This document shows, piece after piece, positions 15,234 through 20,711 of a DNA stretch of 20,711 nucleotides. The stretch lies in contig CALZJV010000124.1 in assembly GCA_945787595.1 (NCBI GenBank), positions 1-20,711 on the forward strand, written 5' to 3'. The DNA is from an uncultured Desulfobacterales bacterium (lineage in GTDB: Bacteria > Desulfobacterota > Desulfobacteria > Desulfobacterales > JAFDCJ01). Position numbers and translations under genes: made by a program. Under the pieces are notes generated by a model that saw only the letters and a list, made by a program, of their open reading frames with translations, was not told the origin of the DNA and did no database searches. How positions within the stretch are numbered: position 1 is the first letter of the stretch; each line of letters starts with the position of its first letter.

Positions 15234-16367
15234 ATGGCTGATTTGAGCTGGCTGCCGAGAGAATCCGGAATCAAGAACCATTTTCTCTGGGGTGAGGAAT
15301 ATTTTTCAGATGAAGCCCCTGGGGTCATGTACAAAAATAAACCCATCCTCGACCCCGAGGGAAATCCAGTCGATGATCTCTATTCCGCATGGATTACGCT
15401 AAACAACCCCAGACAGTACAACTCTTACACCACCGAAATGGTCAAAGGCGTTATCGCCGCTTTCCAGCGCGCTTCCGCAGATGCTTCCGTGGTAGCGGCC
15501 GTTTTCACCGCTGCCGGTGACAAGGCCTTTTGTACCGGTGGAAACACCAAAGAATATGCCGAATATTATGCCGGAAGGCCACAGGAATATGGTTCCTACA
15601 TGGATCTCTTTAACGCCATGGTTGACAGTATTCTTAATTGTAAAAAACCCACGATATGCCGGGTGAACGGCATGAGGGTCGCCGGGGGGCAGGAAATCGG
15701 GATGGCGTGTGATACTGCTGTTTCAAGTGACCTGGCCATATTCGGTCAGGCGGGACCGCGACATGGCTCCGCGCCGGACGGGGGCAGTTCGGATTTTCTT
15801 CCCTGGATGCTGCCCATGGAACTGGCCATGTGGAACTGCGTCTCCTGCGAGATGTGGAGTGCATATAAAATGAAACAGCTGGGACTCATTTCCAAATGTG
15901 TACCGGCCATTAAGGATAACGGCAAGTGGGTGCGCAATCCCGCCGTTATTACGGACAAATATGTCGATGACGGCGAAATTGTATACGGTGAATTTAAAAC
16001 CGGAGATGATGCAAAAAAGGCCCGGGAATATGTCAAAACGGCAAAGACTGATTTTGAACTCCTTGATACCGAGGTCAATAAAATTCTGTGGACATATACC
16101 AACCTGTTCCCTGGATGTCTGATAAAAAGCGTGGAAGGCATCCGGCTGAAAAAGAAATTTTTCTGGGATCAGGCCAAGACCATCAACCGTCACTGGCTGG
16201 CTGCGAATATGAATTCGGAAGCGTATCTCGGATTTAGTGCTTTCAATACCAAAAAAATAACCGGTCAGGATGTGATCGATTTTATTGAATTTCGCAGACG
16301 TCAGGCCAGAGGTGAAGCATTTGACGCCGAATTCATGGCGGCGGTGCTGGGAAAACCCAAAGAATAA
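15234..16367 (+). CDS. bamA: 6-Oxocyclohex-1-ene-1-carbonyl-CoA hydrolase (ring-opening)
   Basis: A 377-residue crotonase-superfamily hydrolase. BamA/Oah adds water and opens the alicyclic ring of 6-oxocyclohex-1-ene-1-carbonyl-CoA to give 3-hydroxypimeloyl-CoA, the step that ends the ring phase of anaerobic benzoyl-CoA degradation. The long N-terminus (SWLPRESGIKNHFLWGEEYF), YNSYTTEMVKGV, oxyanion-hole segment FCTGGNTKEYAEYY (99-112), GMRVAGGQEIGMACD (146-160) and FGQAGPRHGSAP (170-181) are hallmark BamA sequences. The middle (NCVSCEMWSAYKMKQLG, 201-217) looks like the strict-anaerobe type and not the Thauera/Azoarcus Oah type; that is from memory. BamA-like paralogues acting on bicyclic ring products cannot be ruled out. 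AAGGAG sits 6 nt before the ATG. It heads a plus-strand run of beta-oxidation genes. Confidence 0.88.
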   Translation: MADLSWLPRESGIKNHFLWGEEYFSDEAPGVMYKNKPILDPEGNPVDDLYSAWITLNNPRQYNSYTTEMVKGVIAAFQRASADASVVAAVFTAAGDKAFCTGGNTKEYAEYYAGRPQEYGSYMDLFNAMVDSILNCKKPTICRVNGMRVAGGQEIGMACDTAVSSDLAIFGQAGPRHGSAPDGGSSDFLPWMLPMELAMWNCVSCEMWSAYKMKQLGLISKCVPAIKDNGKWVRNPAVITDKYVDDGEIVYGEFKTGDDAKKAREYVKTAKTDFELLDTEVNKILWTYTNLFPGCLIKSVEGIRLKKKFFWDQAKTINRHWLAANMNSEAYLGFSAFNTKKITGQDVIDFIEFRRRQARGEAFDAEFMAAVLGKPKE

Positions 16368-16379
16368 TTCAACTGATGA

Positions 16380-16407
16380 GGTATTTGGTACTAGGTATTA
16401 GGTACTG
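16380..16407. repeat. Heptamer array GGTAYTA x4 after bamA
   Basis: Four perfect-phase heptamers (GGTATTT, GGTACTA, GGTATTA, GGTACTG) start 13 nt after the bamA stop. I found no reverse-complement partner in this 156-nt gap. The rest of the gap (16408-16523) is AT-rich leader ending in GGAGG before the next gene. Confidence 0.85.
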
Positions 16408-16523
16408 GTATCGGGGAACTTTTCCAGATTTTTATATTTCACTATACGGAGATATATAAAATTTACGCCGATTTGAGTATCGCTCAATTAGGGTTTTACC
16501 AAATTCAAACCATGGAGGACAAG

Positions 16524-17273
16524 ATGCAGCTGGGAGGAAAAAATGCCTTGATCACCGGTGGATCCCAGGGAATCGGAGCCGCTGCCGCCCTTGAACTGGC
16601 ACGGGAAGGGGCCAATATCTGCCTCACCTACCGTAAACACGAAGCCGAAGCAAAGAAATATGCAGAGGAAATTGAACAAATGGGTCGTAAAGCCCTGGCG
16701 CTGCAATGCGACATCGCGTCTTTTACCGACGCCGAGCGGGTGGTCAAATCTGCCATGGAAGCCTTCGGCAGTCTCGAAATCCTGGTAAACAATGCCGGGA
16801 TGAACTGGGACGGCGTATCCTGGAAAATGTCAGAAGAACAATGGGATCGGGTTCTGGAGGTCAACCTCAAAGGATACTTCAATTTTACCCGCCAGGTCGC
16901 TCCCGTTTTCAAAGATCAGAAGTACGGCAAAATCATCAATATTACTTCCATTAACGGACTACGTGGCAAATTCGGTCAGACCAACTATTCCGCCTCCAAA
17001 GCCGGCATTATCGGATTTACCAAGGCACTGGCAAAGGAGTTGGGTGCTTTCGGGGTAAATGTCAATGCCGTCGCCCCCGGGCTGATTGAAACAGCCATGC
17101 TGAAAAAAAGCGAGGCCAGAGACAAGATTATTGACCTGGCGATGGCTGAAAGTGCCCTCAAACGGGTAGGACAGCCTGAAGATCTGGCAAACTTGGTGGC
17201 GTTTCTGGCATCCGATAAAGCCAGACACATCACGGGCGAAGTGATTAAAATAGATGGCGGACAGTACATCTAA
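16524..17273 (+). CDS. Short-chain dehydrogenase/reductase, FabG-like; candidate 3-hydroxypimeloyl-CoA dehydrogenase
   Basis: The start at 16524 (MQLGGKNALITGG) has GGAGG 5-6 nt upstream; earlier in-frame ATGs would add residues foreign to the family and would put that site inside the gene. The 249-residue product is a classical SDR: TGGSQGIG nucleotide motif (11-18), NNAG (89-92), Asn114, and the catalytic Ser142, Tyr155 and Lys159 (YSASK). The C-terminus IDGGQYI is typical of FabG-type enzymes. Such enzymes oxidise or reduce 3-hydroxyacyl/3-oxoacyl thioesters with NAD(P). Placed right after bamA and before a thiolase, it most simply oxidises 3-hydroxypimeloyl-CoA to 3-oxopimeloyl-CoA. The substrate is inference from context; a role like BbsC/D of toluene degradation is an alternative. 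Confidence 0.85.
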   Translation: MQLGGKNALITGGSQGIGAAAALELAREGANICLTYRKHEAEAKKYAEEIEQMGRKALALQCDIASFTDAERVVKSAMEAFGSLEILVNNAGMNWDGVSWKMSEEQWDRVLEVNLKGYFNFTRQVAPVFKDQKYGKIINITSINGLRGKFGQTNYSASKAGIIGFTKALAKELGAFGVNVNAVAPGLIETAMLKKSEARDKIIDLAMAESALKRVGQPEDLANLVAFLASDKARHITGEVIKIDGGQYI

Positions 17274-17422
17274 AGTGAGCTAAAGTGCCTAAAGTAGACT
17301 CACCGGAACTAAGGTATTTTTGAAATGAGCTAAAATGACTAAAATTTAAAATGAACTAAAATAAAGAATGATTTGAACCTTAATTTTAGGCATTTTAGAC
17401 ATTTTTTATTTTAGGCATTTTT
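17271..17422. repeat. CTAAARTG-word array with imperfect inverted partner
   Basis: The word TAAAGTG(A)GC begins on the stop codon of the dehydrogenase gene and runs at 17271-17299. A second run with CTAAAATGA-type words lies at about 17332-17365. The opposite orientation (TTTTAGGCAT and TTTTAGACAT) occupies about 17380-17420, ending just before the thiolase ribosome site AAGGAG (17424-17429). The arms can pair imperfectly across the gap. Confidence 0.75.
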
Positions 17423-17436
17423 CAAGGAGATTACTA

Positions 17437-18603
17437 ATGGGAAAAGTAGCAATCATCGGAGTCGGTCAGAGTACGTTCGTTCGCTCGTATCCCGGTTCAA
17501 TCCGCGAGATGGCATTCGAGGGGTTTAAGGAGGCCATGCAGGATGCTCAAATTGCGACCACAGATGTTGGCGCCTCGGTCATCTGTTCTGCACCCGAGTA
17601 CGACAAACAACGATCGCCGGCAGGTGTGTTCGCCGAGTATCTCGGTCTCAATCCGCAACCCACCTTCTATGTGGAAAGCCTTTGCTCATCGAGCAGCATG
17701 GGCCTGAGGTTGGCATACTCGCTGATAAAATCAGGGCTACACGATGTCGTGGCCGTCCTCGGTTTTCAGAAAATGTCGGAAATCTCGTCTTCCGAATCCC
17801 AGGAACGCATGGGCCGTGGGGCCGATATCCAATGGGAAAGTCCATTCGGCACGATGATGCCGGCCTACTATGCCATGTATGCCCGCGGCCACATGGAAAA
17901 GTACGGCACCTCCCCTGATGACCTCGCCAGAATCCGGGTAAAGGCCGCCACCTATGGTCAATTGAATGAAAAGGCCGTCTACCGCAAACCGGTCACATTC
18001 GACATGTTCTCGGATCCCGAAAATCGAATGTCCGGCCCGGTGGCCAGTCCGCTGCGGGTAGGCGACTGCTGTGCCAACGCCGACGGCAGTTCCTGCATCA
18101 TTGTTGCCGGCGAAGAAAAATCAAAAACCTTTAGTAAAAAGCCGATTTGGATCATGGGCCTGGGGGCCGCCACAACCAGTGTGAATCTTGCCGGCAGAGA
18201 TTTATTTTCGGGCCTTACAGTGGCACAGGAAGCCGGTAAGCAGGCTTATAAGATGGCAGGTGTCACCGCCGCCGACATTGATGTCGCCGAAGTCCATGAC
18301 TGCTTCACCATCGCGGAAATGATGGCTTATGAAGATCTTGGCTTTGCAGCTCCGGGGCAAGGCAAAGAACTGATTAAAAGCAAAGAAACCTATAAGGAAG
18401 GCAGCATACCGGTAAATGTGGACGGTGGATTGCTGTCCAAAGGTCACCCGATCGGTGCCACCGGCGGATCCCAGATCAGGACCATTGTTCTGCAGCTCAG
18501 GGATGAAGCCGGAGACATACAGGTGAACAATCCGCAAATCGGACTGGTCCATAATATCGGTGGGGTCGGCCTTTATGGCAATGTCACCATACTGGGCCGG
18601 TAA
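17437..18603 (+). CDS. Thiolase of the SCP2/BbsB-like type; candidate 3-oxopimeloyl-CoA thiolase
   Basis: A 388-residue thiolase-fold enzyme. The nucleophile is Cys83 in ESLCSSS, with His287 in EVHDCF and His337 in KGHPIGATGG. The last canonical thiolase cysteine (CxGGG) is replaced by HNIGGVG, as in the SCP2/lipid-transfer branch. Members of this branch work with a small DUF35 zinc-ribbon protein, and such a gene lies next downstream. BbsA-BbsB of anaerobic toluene degradation is the known two-subunit case (benzoylsuccinyl-CoA thiolase). Here, after bamA and a dehydrogenase, cleavage of 3-oxopimeloyl-CoA to glutaryl-CoA and acetyl-CoA is the simplest reading, but an aryl-succinyl type substrate is possible. 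AAGGAG lies 7 nt before the ATG. Confidence 0.85.
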   Translation: MGKVAIIGVGQSTFVRSYPGSIREMAFEGFKEAMQDAQIATTDVGASVICSAPEYDKQRSPAGVFAEYLGLNPQPTFYVESLCSSSSMGLRLAYSLIKSGLHDVVAVLGFQKMSEISSSESQERMGRGADIQWESPFGTMMPAYYAMYARGHMEKYGTSPDDLARIRVKAATYGQLNEKAVYRKPVTFDMFSDPENRMSGPVASPLRVGDCCANADGSSCIIVAGEEKSKTFSKKPIWIMGLGAATTSVNLAGRDLFSGLTVAQEAGKQAYKMAGVTAADIDVAEVHDCFTIAEMMAYEDLGFAAPGQGKELIKSKETYKEGSIPVNVDGGLLSKGHPIGATGGSQIRTIVLQLRDEAGDIQVNNPQIGLVHNIGGVGLYGNVTILGR

Positions 18604-18668
18604 TTAATAAGTTTTTATTTTATAACGCGATTTTCCTGCAGTTAATTTATCGCCAGATTCTTGGTATT

Positions 18669-18804
18669 GGAATAATGGAATGGTGGAATAATGGAAATAT
18701 GGGTAGGAATTAATTTGGAATTTATCTAAATCTTAATTTAAAAATAGACCTTTTCAGAATTTGCCACCCAACATTCCAGCATTCCAATATTCCATCATTC
18801 CAGT
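18669..18804. repeat. Mirrored octamer arrays between thiolase and DUF35 gene
   Basis: Left array: GGAATAAT, GGAATGGT, GGAATAAT, GGAAATAT at 18669-18700. Right array: ATTCCAGC, ATTCCAAT, ATTCCATC, ATTCCAGT at 18773-18804. Each has exactly four octamers in phase, the right being the reverse complement of the left word, with 72 nt between. In RNA the two would fold into a long imperfect stem in the 281-nt gap. Confidence 0.9.
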
Positions 18805-18884
18805 GTAATGTAGATTGAATTCTCAGCGTTGAATGAAATTTTAAACTGTATGATTCCGGTTTGGCCGGGACAGGGAGGATGCAT

Positions 18885-19316
18885 ATGGGTAAAAAAGAAG
18901 TGGACGATCGGTTTAAGAAATTCGGAACGGTTAGTTTTACCTCAATTACCAAAACCAATGACTTCATCGACTACCTGGAAAGCGGTAAGATCATGGGCAC
19001 GCGCTGCAAGGATTGCGGCCTGACCTTTTTCCCGCCCAGGTCGGACTGCTACCAATGCCTGCCCGGTGATATGGAATGGTTTGAAGTATCCGGTACCGGG
19101 AAGTTGATCACATACAGCAAACTGGAATATGCACCCATCGGATTCCAGGATGACGTTCCCTATTGTATCGCCCTGCTGGACTACGGCGATTATAAGGTCT
19201 TCGGCCGAATTGACCGTGACCTTGCGGAAGAAGAAATAAAACTGGGAATGGAGATGAAAACCGCAGCAAACACGCTGCCCAACGGGCAGTTGAATTATGT
19301 GTTTCAAAAGGTTTAA
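18885..19316 (+). CDS. DUF35 zinc-ribbon/OB-fold protein, partner subunit of the upstream thiolase
   Basis: A 143-residue protein with an N-terminal helix region, a rubredoxin-like zinc ribbon with Cys41, Cys44, Cys55 and Cys58 (CKDC and CYQC), and a C-terminal OB fold (about 62-143, with GTGKLITYSKLEYAP and VPYCIALLDYGDYKVFGRI). Proteins of this family (BbsA, ChsH2 and relatives) form complexes with SCP2-type thiolases or crotonase-like hydratases and complete their acyl-CoA sites. The start at 18885 is chosen because GGGAGG lies 6 nt upstream; the ATG at 18879 would leave no spacing. The gene follows the thiolase by 281 nt of repeat-rich spacer, unusually far for two subunits of one enzyme. 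Confidence 0.88.
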   Translation: MGKKEVDDRFKKFGTVSFTSITKTNDFIDYLESGKIMGTRCKDCGLTFFPPRSDCYQCLPGDMEWFEVSGTGKLITYSKLEYAPIGFQDDVPYCIALLDYGDYKVFGRIDRDLAEEEIKLGMEMKTAANTLPNGQLNYVFQKV

Positions 19317-19317
19317 A

Positions 19318-19584
19318 GGTTCAACGTTCAAGGTTCCGGGTTATTAATGCCCTGAACCTCTTTTATGAAACTTAATTCATTTAGACAGGATTTACAGGAT
19401 TAACAGGATTTTTTTGTTTAGTATGGTTATATCCTGTCCATCCAGCCTGCCGGGGCGAAGCGTTTTAGCGAAGACTGGTTAATCCTGTCAGAAAAATAAA
19501 ATTGTATTTCGTTAAGTTTTTTATTCGATTAAACTGGCCGCTTTTCAGGCCAGCGGCGGGGCTGAACCCTGAACCTATGAACCC
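19318..19584. repeat. Outer heptamer inverted arrays (GGTTCAA / TGAACCY) before the crotonase gene
   Basis: Left array in phase at 19318-19345: GGTTCAA, CGTTCAA, GGTTCCG, GGTTATT. The reverse-complement word TGAACCC/TGAACCT appears three times at 19563-19584, just before the crotonase ribosome site. A local hairpin can also form between GGTTCCGGG (19332-19340) and CCCTGAACC (about 19350-19358), followed by TCTTTT, which looks like a weak terminator or attenuator. Confidence 0.75.
19385..19490. repeat. Inner nonamer inverted arrays (ACAGGATTW / AATCCTGTC), nested
   Basis: ACAGGATTT, ACAGGATTA, ACAGGATTT run in phase at 19385-19411. The reverse complement appears as ATCCTGTCC (19431-19439) and TAATCCTGTCA (19480-19490). 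This pair is nested inside the GGTTCAA pair, so the whole 290-nt gap can fold as a stem within a stem. Between the right-hand copies lies a GC-rich segment (GGGGCGAAGCGTTTTAGCGAAG). Confidence 0.8.
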
Positions 19585-19606
19585 CTTATTACAAGGAACA
19601 AGAGCC

Positions 19607-20377
19607 ATGTCTGAACTAAAGCACTTAAAATTTGAAAAGATTGATGCTGTTGCGCGGATCACGCTGAATCGGCCGAAATTCAATATGATGAACATCGAGA
19701 TGATGGCCGAGCTCAATGACCGCCTTGAGGCCCTTGCCAACGATAACGATCTCAAGTGCATTGTTTTCGCTGCTGCCGGCAAGCACTTTTGTACCGGGGT
19801 GGAGGTAGCCGATCACAAGCCGGATAACGTCAATGACATGATTGCCACGTTCAACCGTATTTTTGAGCTGACCGAACAAATAGAGGTGCCCCTTATAGCA
19901 ACCGTCCAGGGGTATTGTCTGGGTGGAGGGATGGAATTGGCCATTGCCTGTGATATTATCGTTGCCGCTGAAAGCGCTCAATTCGGGCAGCCGGAAATAA
20001 AGGTCGGCTTTTTCCCGCCTTACGCAGCCATACGTTTACCGCAGATAGTAGGACCCGCCAGGGCCATCGAAATCTGTACCACGGGAAAATTTTACAGTGC
20101 CGAAGAGGCCCGGCGGATGGGGATGGTTGCCTATATGTCCGAAGATGACCGGCTTGGCGAGACAACCGATAAGATCATCAAAGAAATTCAGGCCAACAGC
20201 CCGCTGATTATCCGTTTGAACAAAAGGGCCGTCAGGCAGCATACGGGCATGGCTTTTAAGCCGGCCTTGGCAGGAGTCAGTGATTTATTCCTGGACACGC
20301 TGATGAAAACCGAAGACACGCTGGAAGGCATCGCAAGCTACGAAGAAAAGCGCAAACCGGTGTGGAAGAACAAATAG
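19607..20377 (+). CDS. Enoyl-CoA hydratase/isomerase (crotonase) family; possible cyclohexadienoyl-CoA hydratase
   Basis: The start at 19607 (MSELKHLKFE) has AAGGA about 9 nt upstream; an earlier in-frame start would lie in the repeat spacer. The 256-residue product is a full crotonase with oxyanion segment FCTGVEVADH (61-70), YCLGGGMELAIACD (103-116) and FGQPEIKVGFFP (126-137). Both catalytic glutamates of hydratases are present (Glu110 and Glu130). The VEVADHKPD pattern followed by a Met/Phe-rich helix recalls cyclohexa-1,5-diene-1-carbonyl-CoA hydratase (Dch/BamR), which acts two steps before BamA, but this is an impression. A general 2-enoyl-CoA hydratase or a BbsH-like enzyme are alternatives. 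It sits between the DUF35 gene and a 3-hydroxyacyl-CoA dehydrogenase gene. Confidence 0.85.
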   Translation: MSELKHLKFEKIDAVARITLNRPKFNMMNIEMMAELNDRLEALANDNDLKCIVFAAAGKHFCTGVEVADHKPDNVNDMIATFNRIFELTEQIEVPLIATVQGYCLGGGMELAIACDIIVAAESAQFGQPEIKVGFFPPYAAIRLPQIVGPARAIEICTTGKFYSAEEARRMGMVAYMSEDDRLGETTDKIIKEIQANSPLIIRLNKRAVRQHTGMAFKPALAGVSDLFLDTLMKTEDTLEGIASYEEKRKPVWKNK

Positions 20378-20386
20378 AAATGAATA

Positions 20387-20597
20387 TTGAAGATTGAAGA
20401 TTGAAGATTTGAGGTATGCTGTCATTTTTATTTTTAGTTTATCCTTGCTTCATAATCCAATTTTCGATGTCCAACCCGAGCCAACTATGGGTTTGTTCTG
20501 ATAGAATGTTGTCAGAAATTGGCGGTATATTAAATTTTAATCTACAGGCCATATTAATTCGATAGAATGCCACAATTATTCAATCTTCAATCTTCAA
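20387..20597. repeat. Heptamer TTGAAGA arrays forming a perfect 19-bp inverted repeat
   Basis: TTGAAGA occurs three times in phase at 20387-20407. The 19-mer TTGAAGATTGAAGATTGAA (20387-20405) has its exact reverse complement at 20579-20597. The 173 nt between hold no gene; a GATAGAATG word occurs twice there (about 20500 and 20561). The arms bracket almost the whole gap before the next gene. Confidence 0.9.
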
Positions 20598-20621
20598 TTT
20601 ACAATTTTTATGGGAGTACTT

Positions 20622-20711
20622 ATGCTACAAATCAATAAAATCGGTGTCATCGGAGCGGGTAACATGGGAAGCGGTATCGCTCAGAAAATCGCGCAGGAAG
20701 GATTAAGCGTC
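20622..20711 (+). CDS. 3-Hydroxyacyl-CoA dehydrogenase, N-terminal fragment (cut by window edge)
   Basis: ATG at 20622, with GGGAG about 6 nt upstream, opens 30 codons that run off the window. The sequence begins with a Rossmann beta strand and NAD-binding motif GAGNMGSGIA (11-20), the signature start of 3-hydroxyacyl-CoA / 3-hydroxybutyryl-CoA dehydrogenases (HAD family, distinct from the SDR upstream). It would oxidise 3-hydroxyacyl-CoA with NAD in the same beta-oxidation series. Whether it is a short HbdA-type enzyme or fused to a hydratase domain cannot be seen. Confidence 0.88.
   Translation, partial: MLQINKIGVIGAGNMGSGIAQKIAQEGLSV

Noticed and set aside
14671..20597. CRISPR array
   Set aside because: The iterated units are 7-10 nt, without spacers of constant length, and no cas gene is present.
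20387..20597. Insertion sequence
   Set aside because: The enclosed 173 nt have no transposase and no target duplication is visible; a miniature element remains possible and is listed as a finding.
1..20711. tRNA or rRNA genes
   Set aside because: No cloverleaf, CCA end or rRNA-like segment was seen on either strand.

Overview
The window looks like chromosomal DNA from an anaerobic, aromatic-degrading deltaproteobacterium (Desulfobacterota; a Desulfobacterales-like sulfate reducer is my best guess). The reasons are a BamA-type ring-opening hydrolase of the anaerobic benzoyl-CoA pathway with beta-oxidation genes behind it, a thiolase paired with a zinc-ribbon partner, sigma-54 activators, and a type IV pilus locus in MSHA order. 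The taxonomic call is inference; no rRNA or marker gene is present.

Left half (1-10965, all minus strand, read right to left): an MSHA-type pilus locus. In transcription order it holds a PilM-PilN fusion (MshI-like), PilO/MshJ-like, PilP/MshK-like, the lipoprotein secretin MshL, an ExeA/MshM-like ATPase with an extra periplasmic tail, the assembly ATPase MshE/GspE, the platform protein MshG/GspF, a membrane-bound sigma-54 activator, and the start of a prepilin gene. A -24/-12 sigma-54 promoter precedes the prepilin gene. Two adjacent genes are broken. mshG and the activator have each lost an internal piece (about 68 and about 94 nt by family spacing), and each junction lies on a short word that fits both reading frames.

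Middle (10966-13669): an 810-nt spacer with a sigma-70-like promoter for the pilus operon, a 10-bp inverted repeat and a start-less open frame; then a stand-alone sigma-54 activator without a sensor domain, two small cold-shock-domain proteins, and a strong bidirectional terminator.

Right half (13670-20711): meaB (minus) diverges from a plus-strand catabolic cluster of bamA, a short-chain dehydrogenase, a thiolase, a DUF35 zinc-ribbon/OB protein, a crotonase and the start of a 3-hydroxyacyl-CoA dehydrogenase. Together they could take a cyclic dienoyl- or oxo-enoyl-CoA through ring opening to 3-hydroxypimeloyl-CoA, oxidation and thiolysis. The ring reductase and the zinc alcohol dehydrogenase of the upper pathway are not in the window.

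The most unusual feature is in the spacers. The pilus genes are mostly packed 0-20 nt apart, but the catabolic genes are separated by 156-290 nt. Each of those gaps carries its own 7-, 8-, 9- or 10-nt word repeated three or four times head to tail, usually with a reverse-complement array further down the same gap. The words differ from gap to gap but the architecture is the same. The meaB-bamA spacer and the one long gap in the pilus operon carry similar arrays.
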